A DNA stretch of 64,000 bases from Thermococcus bergensis (GCF_020386975.1 NZ_JABFNK010000005.1:1054001-1118000), one strand, 5' to 3'. Positions 1 through 9,062 are shown, counted from the first letter of the stretch. A program made the numbers and translations. The notes: generated by a model from the letters alone, not told the origin.

Positions 1-732
1 CATGAAGCAGCTTTAGTCAGCGTTGTTGAGAGCGTAGAGAAGCCAATTCTCACAGAGGAGATAAACGTTCTTGGCACTTTAAACATTTTAAAAGCCCTGA
101 GTGAGGGGCATGGAAAGCTGATATTTGCTTCATCTGCCGCAGTTTATGGAGACAACCAGAACCTTCCACTCAAAGAGAGCGAAAACCCTAAACCCTTGTC
201 CCCATACGGTGTGACGAAGATAACCGGAGAATACTACTGTAAGGTCTTTTACGAGCTTTATGGAATCCCAACCGTAAGCCTGAGGTACTTCAATGTCTTT
301 GGAGAGAGGCAGGGTTACAATCAATATGCCGGTGTAATAAGCATCTTCATAAACAGGGCCCTTAGAGAGGAACCATTAATAATCTACGGCGATGGAAAGC
401 AGACAAGAGACTTTATTTACGTGAAAGATGTTGTAAAAGCAAACATCCTTGCTGCCGAAAGCAGTAAGGCAAATGGAAAGGTCTTCAACGTTGCTAGAGG
501 AGAGCGAACCACAATACTTGAACTTGCGCTCAAAATTATCGATGCCACGAATTCTTCAAGCTCAATTGTCTTTGATAAGCCAAGACCCGGCGATATAAGA
601 CACAGCCAGGCAGATATAAGCGAAATCAGAAAACTTGGTTTCAAGCCGGAGTATTCACTTGAAGACGGGCTATCGAGAACAATTGAGTGGTATAGGGGAA
701 AAGTCAATGAGGAAAGTAGTCCTCACCTCTGA
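1..732 (+). CDS. NAD-dependent sugar-nucleotide epimerase (GalE-like), 5' end missing
   Basis: The reading frame is open from base 1, so the N-terminal glycine-rich NAD site lies outside the window; 243 residues remain. The catalytic SDR pair is visible: a Ser-Ser-Ala segment before VYG and the YGVTK motif (Tyr-x-x-x-Lys) near window residue 70. The sequence RYFNVFGERQ that follows and the C-terminal substrate-binding half are typical of extended short-chain dehydrogenases acting on UDP- or dTDP-sugars. Known family members interconvert sugars such as UDP-glucose and UDP-galactose, or UDP-GlcNAc and its epimer; the substrate here cannot be told. It converges on pfdA with about 140 nt between them. 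Confidence 0.88.
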   Translation, partial: HEAALVSVVESVEKPILTEEINVLGTLNILKALSEGHGKLIFASSAAVYGDNQNLPLKESENPKPLSPYGVTKITGEYYCKVFYELYGIPTVSLRYFNVFGERQGYNQYAGVISIFINRALREEPLIIYGDGKQTRDFIYVKDVVKANILAAESSKANGKVFNVARGERTTILELALKIIDATNSSSSIVFDKPRPGDIRHSQADISEIRKLGFKPEYSLEDGLSRTIEWYRGKVNEESSPHL

Positions 733-875
733 TTCCAGGCTTTCATTTTTGAAGAGAAAAACAAAAAGCTCGTACGGCCTTTTTCTGAAATTTTGCAGAT
801 AGCTAGCACTTGATATTCCATTCTGACCGGATATAAAAGAAGAAATTGAGTTTGAGGCCACTCCAATGGAAGAAG

Positions 876-1319
876 CTACTCCTTGGGGACTTTGAAGCTC
901 ATTGCCTGCTTTTGCTGCAACTCTTGGGCTTTTTGAGCAAGATCCTGGAGCTTGTGCTGTATCTGATGCAGTGCCTCCTGAGTCTTGGCGATGGCACTTT
1001 CGTATTCTTTAATTCTTTCATCAAGGTAAGTTATAGCTTCATCCAAGCTCTTCTCAATCGCATAACCGGAACCAACGCTAACTATGGCATTGTGCTTGTC
1101 TTCTATCCTTCCCTTTAAGAACGAACCAGCCCCTATTGGAACTAAGATTTCAGGATTCTCTTCTTCAACGTTCTTTAAGCTCTCAAGGGTTTCCTTCACT
1201 GCCTGAAACTCGTTCCTCCCAAGGGTTAAAAGTTCAAGGTTCTGAGCTAAAAGCTCTGCCTGGGCCTGTAAAAGCTGATACTCATAAGCCAGCCTCTCAA
1301 GTTGTTCCCTGTTTTCCAT
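876..1319 (-). CDS. pfdA: Prefoldin alpha subunit (GimC alpha)
   Basis: A 147-residue coiled-coil protein: an N-terminal heptad helix, a central beta region containing [13 protein letters not shown], and a long C-terminal helix rich in Gln and Glu. This helix-beta-helix layout is that of prefoldin alpha, which with six-subunit assembly holds unfolded proteins and passes them to the thermosome. The ATG at 1317-1319 is preferred because GGTGAT lies just upstream; TTG, GTG and ATG codons occur in frame further out. It is the last gene of the rpl39e-rpl31e-eif6-rpl18a-pfdA operon, a conserved archaeal order. Confidence 0.93.
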   Translation of the reverse strand: MENREQLERLAYEYQLLQAQAELLAQNLELLTLGRNEFQAVKETLESLKNVEEENPEILVPIGAGSFLKGRIEDKHNAIVSVGSGYAIEKSLDEAITYLDERIKEYESAIAKTQEALHQIQHKLQDLAQKAQELQQKQAMSFKVPKE

Positions 1320-1383
1320 TCCCATCACCAAAAAAGAGTAACTGAAGAAGTTTTTAAGGGTGTTGGTTAAAAAAGATAAAATA

Positions 1384-1620
1384 TCAAGCGAGTTCCAGGC
1401 TGAGTCTTCTAACCACTATGTCCTCAGCTTCTTCCGGCTTTATCTCTTCAATGCCCTGTATGTATATTTTTGACCTCTTAACGCGGTGCTTGCTTCCGAT
1501 TTCTGAAAGGACGAGCTCTTTGACGTCTTCTGGCTTTAGAGCCCTGTACTCCTTGGTAAACTTGAACTTCTTTCCGTTCTTTTCGAAGATTCCATTAACT
1601 CTGAACACCTTAACTTCCAT
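1384..1620 (-). CDS. rpl18a: 50S ribosomal protein L18a/LX
   Basis: A 78-residue basic protein beginning [10 protein letters not shown] and containing [13 protein letters not shown] and IYIQGIEEI, the pattern of archaeal LX (eL20, L18a) of the large subunit. The length fits the family. The ATG follows GGGGTGAGGGACA. It sits between eif6 and pfdA, as in other archaea, which supports the call. Confidence 0.93.
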   Translation of the reverse strand: MEVKVFRVNGIFEKNGKKFKFTKEYRALKPEDVKELVLSEIGSKHRVKRSKIYIQGIEEIKPEEAEDIVVRRLSLELA

Positions 1621-1626
1621 TGTCCC

Positions 1627-2313
1627 TCACCCCAAAAACCCTAACGCTTCTTCAATCTTAACAATCTCAGGACCCGTTGTAAGGTGGCCAACTACAACAC
1701 CAAAGGAGTTTGCAATCATGCATGAGCCCACAAAGGGGACACCCATGTTAGCGGTTCCAACATAAATATCAACCTTAAATAGGTCTCTAAGCCATTCAAG
1801 TTCTTCGTCAGTTGCCTCGGGGTGAACAAGACCTCCTTTGTTTGTAACAACCCCGACGCTTCCAACGGCGTGGTAGCTAGCTATTATGCCCCTCTCAACT
1901 TCGACATCAAAGATATCTTCAAACTGCTTTGCTTCTTCCCTCGTAAACTTCGAGCTTATCAAAGCAGCTTTATCGTTCACAAGTATAAGGTTTCCAAAGG
2001 CAGTAAGCTTGCTTAAAACGGGTTCAACTCTAACATCCAGCCCGTTCTCTTCTAGGGAAGTTTTAATGTGCTCAAGTTCGGAGTCCCAGATGTAATAGGG
2101 GACTACAATAGCATTTGAGTTTGCGGCAGCGAAAATTCCAACTATCCTGGACTTCATTATGCTGGTTTCAATAACAGGAACCTTTAAAACTTCCCTGAGG
2201 ACATCAAGCTTCTTCTCTGGAAGCCCTTCCCTAACTAGGGCAAACTTATCAGTAGCCAAGCCGAATACCCCAAGATATGGTGAGTTTTCAAAGTCAAGTC
2301 TTTCAATGTGCAT
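1627..2313 (-). CDS. eif6: Translation initiation factor 6 (aIF6)
   Basis: A 228-residue protein starting MHIERLDFENSPYLGVFG, with repeated beta-alpha segments that fit the five-fold pentein propeller of eIF6. aIF6 binds the 50S subunit and blocks premature joining with 30S. The start at 2313 is chosen because GAGGTGTGGAA precedes it; an upstream in-frame ATG would add eight residues unlike the family. Gene order with rpl31e and rpl18a is the standard archaeal arrangement. Confidence 0.95.
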   Translation of the reverse strand: MHIERLDFENSPYLGVFGLATDKFALVREGLPEKKLDVLREVLKVPVIETSIMKSRIVGIFAAANSNAIVVPYYIWDSELEHIKTSLEENGLDVRVEPVLSKLTAFGNLILVNDKAALISSKFTREEAKQFEDIFDVEVERGIIASYHAVGSVGVVTNKGGLVHPEATDEELEWLRDLFKVDIYVGTANMGVPFVGSCMIANSFGVVVGHLTTGPEIVKIEEALGFLG

Positions 2314-2353
2314 TTCCACACCTCGGTTTTCCCTCATTGGAAAAAATTAGGAA

Positions 2354-2614
2354 TCAGGCAAGGTGAACTTCAGCCACCTTGACGCCTTCCTTCTCTTCGA
2401 TGGTTACCTTGACGCGGAGCTTGCTTGGTGGCTTCTCAATGCCTCTTTCCCAGATCTTTTCGTTAACGTCTGTACCTATTATGACCTCATCTGCCTTTGT
2501 GTGCCTGGCTATGAACTCTCTAACAAAGCGAGCGGCTCTTGGAGCTCTCTTCCATCTTGGAACAAGCTTCTTGACCTTTCTAATAGGAACAACGTAAATT
2601 CTCTCTTCCGCCAT
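2354..2614 (-). CDS. rpl31e: 50S ribosomal protein L31e
   Basis: An 86-residue protein with [23 protein letters not shown] and the downstream VREFIARH segment, typical of eL31 at the exit of the ribosomal tunnel. GGAGTGATGTGAG precedes the ATG. It follows rpl39e by only a few bases, so the two are co-transcribed. Confidence 0.95.
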   Translation of the reverse strand: MAEERIYVVPIRKVKKLVPRWKRAPRAARFVREFIARHTKADEVIIGTDVNEKIWERGIEKPPSKLRVKVTIEEKEGVKVAEVHLA

Positions 2615-2620
2615 CTCACA

Positions 2621-2776
2621 TCACTCCTTAAGCTTGGTTCTTCTCCAGTATCTTCTCTTGGGGTGAGTCAAAACCTTCCTGTTGGTTTTCACAATAACCC
2701 AAACAGGAACTCTCCTATTTTGCTTAGCTGCCTTTGCCAAACGGAGCTTCTTTGCCAACGGTTTGTTTCTTGCCAT
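2621..2776 (-). CDS. rpl39e: 50S ribosomal protein L39e
   Basis: A 51-residue, very basic protein [19 protein letters not shown] continuing to a [11 protein letters not shown] end. This is the full normal length of eL39. The start is the ATG at 2774-2776; longer forms in the same frame would add 13 residues not found in the family. It is the first gene of the operon. Confidence 0.95.
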   Translation of the reverse strand: MARNKPLAKKLRLAKAAKQNRRVPVWVIVKTNRKVLTHPKRRYWRRTKLKE

Positions 2777-2835
2777 TCTTAACCCCTCCCTAATTTGTGA
2801 ACGTGAAAAGCCCAACTAATGGCCGATTAGTAAAG

Positions 2836-2862
2836 CATTATTTAAATTTTTGCTTTCACTCA
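2836..2862 (-). promoter_or_regulatory. BRE/TATA promoter of the rpl39e operon
   Basis: On the minus strand a purine-rich AAAGCAAAAA is followed by TTTAAATAA, the usual Thermococcales BRE plus TATA arrangement, about 65-75 nt before the rpl39e start. It is the only good promoter-like sequence ahead of the five-gene operon. Assigned by pattern only. Confidence 0.55.
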
Positions 2863-2923
2863 CATTCAAAGATTAGGGGTTAAAAAGCTTTTCATTAGAA
2901 TAGGCAGAGAAAAGAAGAAAAGG

Positions 2924-4087
2924 TCACCCTATCTGGAAAGCTGTGCTTCTGAGCTCTCCCCTCTCAAAGCGGTGTGGGTCATACCATTCCCAGTCAAGCG
3001 GTACATGAGTTTTTCCTTTGACAATCAGCTCTGCTATTGCTTCTCCAACTCCCGGAGCCATCATGAAGCCGTGTCCGCTGAAACCAGCCGCAATATAAAA
3101 CCCATCTATGTAGTTGATCTTCCCAATTGCGGGGTTGCTGTCTGGAGTCTTTGCATAGAAACCAGCCCACTGCCTTAGTACGTGGACGTATTTCAGTGCC
3201 GGGATTATTCTCGTTGCCCATTTGAGCACTTCCCTCAAGAAATCATAAGTGGGCGTCATGTCGTAAGTTGGCCCGTATTCTAAGCCCGTTCCGCAAAGGA
3301 TTCCCCCATCTTCTCCGTCCTGAATTACGTAGGAATCGTTCCATGCCGGCGGACAAACAAGGGGCTCTATCTGTCCCTCCTTAATAGGCTCGGTTTTGAC
3401 AAGCTGGTGCTTATAAGGCTTTATTGGGATGAATTCCCTATCAAGTCCAGCCATCTCGTTTATTATCGGTGCCCAAGCGTTTGCAGCGTTAACAACAACG
3501 TCAGCTTTTATAGTCCCCCTGTTTGTTTTCACTCCTTTGATCTCGTTGTTTTCCACGATAATGTCGGTTACCTCAGTATATTCATAAATCTCCGCCCCGA
3601 GCTCTTTGGCTTTCCTTGCAAAGGCAAAGACTGTCTTGAAGGGATTTGCCTTCCCATCCGTTGGGTTCCACTGACCAGCTAAGAACTCATCCGCATTCAA
3701 AAGAGGTACTATCTCCTTAGCTTCTTCCGGTGTTATAAGCCTTGTTGGAGCACCAAACTTGTTGTGGAGCTTGATGTTTTGCTTAAACGCTTCAACTTCC
3801 TCCTCAGTTGTTGCGAGGAAAAGATAGCCGGTCTGCTTGAAGTTTATATCGTATCCAAGCTCTTCGCTGAGCTTTTTCCATCTTTCAATGTTATACTTCA
3901 TGAGCTTTATGTTTGCTTCATCGGTAAATTGCTGTCTGATTCCAGTGGCGCACCTAAAAGTTGAGCCATTTCCAAGATAGCCCTTCTCAACGAGAACAAC
4001 ATCTGCACCGAGCTTTGCCAGATGGTATGCTATAGAAGTCCCCGTACTTCCTCCGCCTATGACAACTACATCCGCTTTACTCTTCAT
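2924..4087 (-). CDS. pdhB: Dye-linked L-proline dehydrogenase, beta subunit (four-subunit type)
   Basis: A 387-residue FAD protein of the D-amino-acid oxidase family. The dinucleotide motif VVVIGGGSTGTSIAYHLAKLG is near the N terminus, followed by the FRCATGIRQQF segment and the C-terminal DSNPAIG and AAGFSGHGFMMAPG motifs. It is the catalytic subunit that oxidises L-proline in the pdhA-F-X-B complex described from Thermococcus profundus. GGTGAG lies just upstream of the chosen ATG at 4087; the start overlaps the end of pdhX. It is a paralogue of the gene at 6402-7541. Other DAO-family activities (sarcosine or glycine oxidation) are less likely given the operon. Confidence 0.85.
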   Translation of the reverse strand: MKSKADVVVIGGGSTGTSIAYHLAKLGADVVLVEKGYLGNGSTFRCATGIRQQFTDEANIKLMKYNIERWKKLSEELGYDINFKQTGYLFLATTEEEVEAFKQNIKLHNKFGAPTRLITPEEAKEIVPLLNADEFLAGQWNPTDGKANPFKTVFAFARKAKELGAEIYEYTEVTDIIVENNEIKGVKTNRGTIKADVVVNAANAWAPIINEMAGLDREFIPIKPYKHQLVKTEPIKEGQIEPLVCPPAWNDSYVIQDGEDGGILCGTGLEYGPTYDMTPTYDFLREVLKWATRIIPALKYVHVLRQWAGFYAKTPDSNPAIGKINYIDGFYIAAGFSGHGFMMAPGVGEAIAELIVKGKTHVPLDWEWYDPHRFERGELRSTAFQIG

Positions 4088-4358
4088 CCATCTCACCTAC
4101 CAGAACTCCTATTGGGACTGGTCTAACCGGAATCCTCGTTGCGGGAAGTTTTATCTCGTCCGGGCTCTTTCCGGTTTTCCTTGCTATTATGCTTATCACC
4201 ATTGGAATGCATGTTCTTCCCTGACAAGGCCCCATACCAATCCTCAAAAGGCGCTTTATCATCTCTATATCCGTAATTCCCTGCTCAATAAGTGCCTCAA
4301 TTTCCTCAACGGTTACCTCGTTGCATCTGCATATTATCTTCTCGCCTCTTTCACTCAT
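4077..4358 (-). CDS. pdhX: BFD-like [2Fe-2S] protein, proline dehydrogenase small subunit
   Basis: A 93-residue protein with IICRCNEVTVEE near residue 10 and GPCQGRTC further on, giving a C-x-C...C-x4-C pattern that binds a [2Fe-2S] cluster in bacterioferritin-associated-ferredoxin-like domains. It lies between pdhF and pdhB, overlapping both by a few bases. The same module is fused to the C terminus of the neighbouring two-subunit enzyme's alpha chain (7546-9030), which supports a role as electron carrier inside the complex. Confidence 0.82.
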   Translation of the reverse strand: MSERGEKIICRCNEVTVEEIEALIEQGITDIEMIKRLLRIGMGPCQGRTCIPMVISIIARKTGKSPDEIKLPATRIPVRPVPIGVLVGEMDEE

Positions 4359-4861
4359 TCTCTCACCACCTTAACGGCTCTAACCTCCCATGCTAATTCA
4401 ACTGGCATCTCCACGGTTATTATCGGCGTATCACCCTTGCTCTTTTCCCTTGGAATTACCGTGACCACTTTGCCCGTTCCAACCTCTTCACCAACCCTAT
4501 TGAGCAGAATTACCTCTTCACCAACCTCTGGAACCGGAAGAACTTCGTGGGGCATTGTCACTCTAGCTTTATCTCCGATGTAGTGCACCATGAAGAATGC
4601 CAGTCCGGGACAAATCTGCACGCAGAGAGAACAGCCAATGCACTTTTCATAGTCCACAAGGGGGACAGCATTTGGATGCTCCATAAGAACAGCATTGGTG
4701 GGGCATATCTCTTTACACGGCGTACACGGGATTTCTTGAGGGCACTCGGGAACGGCTACGGGTCTTTGTCTCAATCTCTCTTCGCTTGGCAAACCAACGT
4801 ACTTTTTCAGCTCTTCAACAGTCAGGTAACCTTCCCTTAAGTAGTGGGGAATCTCGTTCAT
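4355..4861 (-). CDS. pdhF: Ferredoxin-like 4Fe-4S subunit of proline dehydrogenase
   Basis: A 168-residue protein carrying two cysteine motifs for iron-sulfur clusters: CPQEIPCTPCKEICP at about residue 40 and CIGCSLCVQICP at about residue 73. The C-terminal part is a small beta-rich domain. It overlaps pdhA and pdhX by four bases each (ATGA arrangement), so the operon is translationally coupled. The likely role is to pass electrons from the flavin subunits. Confidence 0.83.
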   Translation of the reverse strand: MNEIPHYLREGYLTVEELKKYVGLPSEERLRQRPVAVPECPQEIPCTPCKEICPTNAVLMEHPNAVPLVDYEKCIGCSLCVQICPGLAFFMVHYIGDKARVTMPHEVLPVPEVGEEVILLNRVGEEVGTGKVVTVIPREKSKGDTPIITVEMPVELAWEVRAVKVVRE

Positions 4862-6291
4862 TCTACCACCACCTTCTTAAGCCCTTCAAGAACCTTTCTT
4901 CCGAAGGGCCCGCTCCTGAATTCTTCAAGCTCCCTCTGGGTTTTTTCTACTTCCTTAAGCCATCCTGGAGAAGCCACTCCAGCAGCTAAAGCGGCACTTA
5001 TCCCGGCTATCTTCCCCTCAAGCATAGCTGTGGTAGCCTCCTCAATTTCTGCAGAATCACCTGCAACAAAAATTCCCTTTATTGTCGTCTCCATCCTTGA
5101 GTCTCTGATTACAACATGCCCTCCAAGCTCCGGGACGTACTTTATCTGGCACCCAATTTGGTGGAGAAGCTCTATACTTGGTCTCAATCCAACGGCCAAA
5201 GCTATCACGTCAACTTCGAAAACTTTTTCACTTCCCGGAACAACGTTCCAGTTCTCATCGAGCTGGGCAACAACTGCTCTTTCAACTTTTTCTTTGCCCT
5301 CTGCCCGTAAAATTGTGTGTCTAGTCAGTATAGGAATACCGAGCCTTCTAACCTTAGCTGCATGAACGAAATAGCCCCCTATCTTCGGCATTGCCTCCAC
5401 TATTGCTTCAACTTTCACTCCTGCTTGATACAGCTGGTAAGCCAGAATTAGCCCGACGTTGCCAGCCCCCACTATTAAAACCCTGTCTCCCGGTTTTACC
5501 CCATAGGTGTTCATTAGTGTTTGAATCGCCCCAGCTCCATAAACTCCGGGCAAATCGTTGTTCTCAAAGGGGATCATCCTTTCCATTGCTCCTGTTGCGA
5601 CAACAACGGTCTTTCCTTTGAATTCTACCAGCTCTTTGTTCTTTCTAACTCCAACCACGAGCTTCTCGTCTCCATCTTGGAGGAGCATTATCGCAGAAGT
5701 CTCCAAGAAAACCTCTATATCCCTCTTTTTGAGCTCTTCGCTCAATATTTCAGCTATCTTTATTCCTCTAACTCCAGCAAACTGCTCTCTCTTTCCGAAG
5801 AACTTGTGAGTCTGCTTAACCAGCTGTCCTCCAAGCATTGGATTTTCATCCAAAAGAATAACCTTTGCCCCAGCATCTCTCGCATGTATAGCGGCCATCA
5901 TTCCTGCTGGTCCTCCTCCTATGACGACAACATCCGCTTCAATCCTCGGAGGCTCCTTCCATTTAGGCGGCTTGGACGTCTTGGGTAAAACCGGCTTTTC
6001 ATCCTGCCTCTCTATCTGCATGCCCTCTTCAACAAGTGTTATACAGGTTCTTACGTTTGGGATGCCGTTTACCTTCATTAAGCAAGAGGAGCACTTTCCA
6101 ATTGCACAGAAAAGTCCTCTCGGCCTGTGTTTCTTTGTGGAATGCTGAAAAATCCTTATGCCTGCAGCATGAAGTGCCGTTGCAATCGTTTCGCCCTCAT
6201 ATGCCTTTATTGGCTTTCCTTCGAAATAAATTGTGACTTCTCTTCCGCGGACTCTTTCGAAATCCAGAATAGGATGTTCAGTAAATCGCAT
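4858..6291 (-). CDS. pdhA: Proline dehydrogenase alpha subunit (four-subunit type), NAD(P)H-dehydrogenase-like
   Basis: A 477-residue flavoprotein. An N-terminal 2Fe-2S-type domain has CAIGKCSSC at about residues 62-70 and a fourth Cys near 83, followed by a Rossmann motif VVVIGGGPAGMMAA and a second one VLIVGAGNVGL. This matches the alpha subunit of the Thermococcus four-subunit dye-linked L-proline dehydrogenase and the related sarcosine-oxidase alpha family. GGTGA is 5' of the ATG and overlaps an imperfect palindrome at 6294-6312. Confidence 0.84.
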   Translation of the reverse strand: MRFTEHPILDFERVRGREVTIYFEGKPIKAYEGETIATALHAAGIRIFQHSTKKHRPRGLFCAIGKCSSCLMKVNGIPNVRTCITLVEEGMQIERQDEKPVLPKTSKPPKWKEPPRIEADVVVIGGGPAGMMAAIHARDAGAKVILLDENPMLGGQLVKQTHKFFGKREQFAGVRGIKIAEILSEELKKRDIEVFLETSAIMLLQDGDEKLVVGVRKNKELVEFKGKTVVVATGAMERMIPFENNDLPGVYGAGAIQTLMNTYGVKPGDRVLIVGAGNVGLILAYQLYQAGVKVEAIVEAMPKIGGYFVHAAKVRRLGIPILTRHTILRAEGKEKVERAVVAQLDENWNVVPGSEKVFEVDVIALAVGLRPSIELLHQIGCQIKYVPELGGHVVIRDSRMETTIKGIFVAGDSAEIEEATTAMLEGKIAGISAALAAGVASPGWLKEVEKTQRELEEFRSGPFGRKVLEGLKKVVVE

Positions 6292-6293
6292 AA

Positions 6294-6312
6294 AGTTTCA
6301 CCGATGTAAACT
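6294..6312. promoter_or_regulatory. Imperfect palindrome over the pdhA ribosome binding site
   Basis: AGTTTCACCGATGTAAACT has a perfect right half-site (TGTAAACT) and a left half with changes, resembling the perfect palindrome AGTTTACACATGTAAACT ahead of the neighbouring two-subunit operon. It includes the GGTGA of pdhA on the minus strand. A shared regulator of both proline dehydrogenase operons is an inference. Confidence 0.35.
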
Positions 6313-6401
6313 AAAGTACAGCAATTTATGAAGATTTTTTCATAAAAAAGTTATACACCTTTGGTTAAAGAAAACAAAAATAAAAACATAGAGTAGAGAA
6401 A

Positions 6402-7541
6402 TCAACCCATTTGCAAAGCTTTTTGTCTAAGCTCTCCACGTTCAAAGCGGTAAGGGTCATACCATTCAATCGGAAGCTTGCTCTTTCCTTTTGTTATCAA
6501 ATCCGAGAGCATTTCCGCAACTGCTGGAGCCATCATGAAGCCGTGTCCGCTGAAACCAGCCGCAATGTAGTATTCATCTATTTCATTTATCCTGCCAATT
6601 GCGGGGTTGCTGTCCGGAGTCTTTGCATAGTAACCCGCCCAAGTTCTCAAGATCAACAGCTCTCTAATTGCAGGAACTATCTTCGAGAGGTAGGTTGTAA
6701 CTTCACGCAGGAATGTATAAGACGGGCTTAAATCGTAAGTTGGGCCCACCTCGTAGCCCACTCCTCCAATTATTCCACCGTGGTCAGTTTGAGTTAAGTA
6801 AGAGTCTTCATATTTGAAAGAAATCACCATCGGGTTTATTGTATCCCTCTTTATCGGCTGAGTTATTATCGCCTGGTGTTTGTAGGGCTCTATAGGAATA
6901 CGTATGGGTACCTTGGCCATTGCATTGATGAGCTTGGCCCACGCATTGGTCGCGTTGACGACTATTCCCGTTTTTATAGTCCCTTTGTTGGTCTTTACTC
7001 CCTTAATTTCGCCTTTTTCTATAATTAGGTCTTTGACTTCGGTGTATTCGTATATTCTCGCTCCCATCTCCTGGGCATGTAAGGCAAAAGCTGTCGTTGC
7101 ATGGAACGGGTCAGCTTTTCCGTCGGTTGGATTCCATGAAGCCGCCATGACTTCACTTACATCCAAAAGAGGTACTATCTCTTTTGCTTCTTCGGGGGTT
7201 ATGAGTTTCGTAGGGACGCCAAAGCGGTTTTGAATTGAGATGTTCTCTTTGAATTGGCTTATTTCCTCTTCACTATATAACAGGAAAAGATAACCCGTCT
7301 GCTTAAATGGGAACCCATACTCTTCACTGTACTTTTTCCACAGCTCCACAGAGCGTTTCATAACTTGGACGTTTGCCTCATCACCAAACTGCTGTCTGAT
7401 TCCAGTTCCACACCTAAAGGTAGATCCTGAACCTATGAACCTCTTTTCGAGAACCACTACGTCTTCTCCTCTTCTGGCCAGCTCATGAGCCAAAGCAATG
7501 CCTGTTATTCCCCCACCGATAATAACAATATCACCCTTCAT
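6402..7541 (-). CDS. Dye-linked L-proline dehydrogenase, beta subunit (two-subunit type)
   Basis: A 379-residue FAD-dependent DAO-family protein (IVIIGGGITGIALAHELARRG at the N terminus, FRCGTGIRQQFG, KTPDSNPAIG, AAGFSGHGFMMAPA). The length and partner gene fit the beta chain of the alpha4-beta4 proline dehydrogenase PDH1 of Pyrococcus horikoshii. The ATG at 7541 follows GGGAGTGATATT and lies four bases after the alpha-subunit stop. It is a close paralogue of pdhB at 2924-4087, including near-identical DNA stretches. Confidence 0.85.
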   Translation of the reverse strand: MKGDIVIIGGGITGIALAHELARRGEDVVVLEKRFIGSGSTFRCGTGIRQQFGDEANVQVMKRSVELWKKYSEEYGFPFKQTGYLFLLYSEEEISQFKENISIQNRFGVPTKLITPEEAKEIVPLLDVSEVMAASWNPTDGKADPFHATTAFALHAQEMGARIYEYTEVKDLIIEKGEIKGVKTNKGTIKTGIVVNATNAWAKLINAMAKVPIRIPIEPYKHQAIITQPIKRDTINPMVISFKYEDSYLTQTDHGGIIGGVGYEVGPTYDLSPSYTFLREVTTYLSKIVPAIRELLILRTWAGYYAKTPDSNPAIGRINEIDEYYIAAGFSGHGFMMAPAVAEMLSDLITKGKSKLPIEWYDPYRFERGELRQKALQMG

Positions 7542-7545
7542 AATA

Positions 7546-9030
7546 TCACTCCCTTCTGGCAAGAGATTTCACTCTAACATTCTTAAGCGGAGGTCTTGCA
7601 ACTGGAAGGTCTATCTTTGCCATGTCAACTCCAGTTCTCTGGCTAACAAGAAGTGCACCGTTGAACAGGCAAAACCTTCCCTGGCAGAAGCCCATTGCCA
7701 GGTGAGTGAGGCGCTTCACAATCTGCAGATCCGTTATTCCCTTCTTTACCACGTCATCAACTTTCTTTAAATTAACGTCACAGCCACATATCTGCACGTC
7801 CTCTAGATTCATGTCCTTGAACTCTATTCTCTGCATGGGCATTGATTCGGGCTCATACTCCTCAAGCTTTTCTCTGTAAACGGCGGGGGTGACATCATGG
7901 CCAAACTCCTTCAGGATGTACGCCCCTACAAGTCTGCCCTCCAGATAGTTTGCGTAGTGAGGTTTTATTCCCGTTGCACTTCCAGCTACATATATTCCCT
8001 CCCTTATGCAGTTCTGTTCATCAAGAACCGGAACATAGTAGCCCCATTTGAACCTGAGCTTCCCCCCCGCTTGAGTGATTGGGTTTATGTCAGGCAAGCG
8101 GTAATCGCTCACAATAACAGCGTCAACCTCATACACATTGCCGTTAGTGTCTATAAGCCTCTCAACTTTCTCTTCTCCCTCAACGCGCTTTGGGTTCGGC
8201 ACTACGATGTATTCAATGCCCCATTTTTCGAGCTCCGGTATTATTCTTTCGGGCTTTCTTCCAACGACAGCAACCCTCTTGCCCGGTGCAACTCCCCACT
8301 TGTTGACGACCTCAAGGGCGAAGTCAAGTCTAAAGACACCCGGGAACTCGTTGTTCTCAAAGAGAAGTATGTTCTCCACAGCCCCTGTAGCCAGCACAAC
8401 CCTTTTTGCCATGATCTCTATTAGCTGGTCTTTCTTAACTGCAGGAACTAAGAAGTATTCCCCCTCATCAAAAACCCCAAGAGCTATTGTGCCGGTAAAG
8501 ACTTTAACGTTCTCGTTGAATTGGGAAGTCAGCTCCTTGATGACTTTCTTAGGTTCTTTCTCAAACCCTTCCTGCTGGATGCTCTTTAGGAACATTAAAC
8601 CTCCAAGCCATCCCTTCTCTTCTATTAGGGCAACTGTCAGATGCTCCTGGAGCTCTAAAGTAGCACCGATTCCAGCTGGCCCGCCACCGATTACAACAAC
8701 GTCAACCACTTCCCTAAGAACCTCTTTACTCCCATCTATCTCCACAGCCTCTTGGAATTCGCCGTAGTTCTGCCGCTCTATTCTCATACCGTCCTTAACG
8801 AGGGTTTTTCTCCCATCCATGTTTTTGACACCATTTATAACAACCGGCAGCGGCCCAAAGGTAAATGCACCTCTTTTTCTTCCCTGAAGGCTGGTCGTTA
8901 TCCAGTAAATACCGTTTGCAAGCAGTGCCACCGGAAGTTTTTCCCCTTCATAAGCTTCCAGAGCTTTGCCCTCAAAATATATAGTAACTTTCTTAGAAGC
9001 GTCTTTCTCATATAAATCCAATGGACGCAT
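7546..9030 (-). CDS. Dye-linked L-proline dehydrogenase, alpha subunit (two-subunit type)
   Basis: A 494-residue protein. Residues 10-85 align with the N-terminal 2Fe-2S domain of PdhA but all the cluster cysteines are gone (FGPLPVVINGV where PdhA has CAIGKCSSCLMKVNG). A Rossmann motif VVVIGGGPAGIGATLEL follows. The C terminus is a BFD-like [2Fe-2S] domain with CGCDV and GFCQGRFC, equivalent to the separate PdhX. This matches the ATP/FMN-binding alpha chain of Pyrococcus PDH1. The ATG at 9030 is chosen because GGTGATAAA precedes it; two in-frame ATGs lie upstream. Confidence 0.84.
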   Translation of the reverse strand: MRPLDLYEKDASKKVTIYFEGKALEAYEGEKLPVALLANGIYWITTSLQGRKRGAFTFGPLPVVINGVKNMDGRKTLVKDGMRIERQNYGEFQEAVEIDGSKEVLREVVDVVVIGGGPAGIGATLELQEHLTVALIEEKGWLGGLMFLKSIQQEGFEKEPKKVIKELTSQFNENVKVFTGTIALGVFDEGEYFLVPAVKKDQLIEIMAKRVVLATGAVENILLFENNEFPGVFRLDFALEVVNKWGVAPGKRVAVVGRKPERIIPELEKWGIEYIVVPNPKRVEGEEKVERLIDTNGNVYEVDAVIVSDYRLPDINPITQAGGKLRFKWGYYVPVLDEQNCIREGIYVAGSATGIKPHYANYLEGRLVGAYILKEFGHDVTPAVYREKLEEYEPESMPMQRIEFKDMNLEDVQICGCDVNLKKVDDVVKKGITDLQIVKRLTHLAMGFCQGRFCLFNGALLVSQRTGVDMAKIDLPVARPPLKNVRVKSLARRE

Positions 9031-9062
9031 TTTATCACCCATGAGCATTTTTTGAGCATAAA

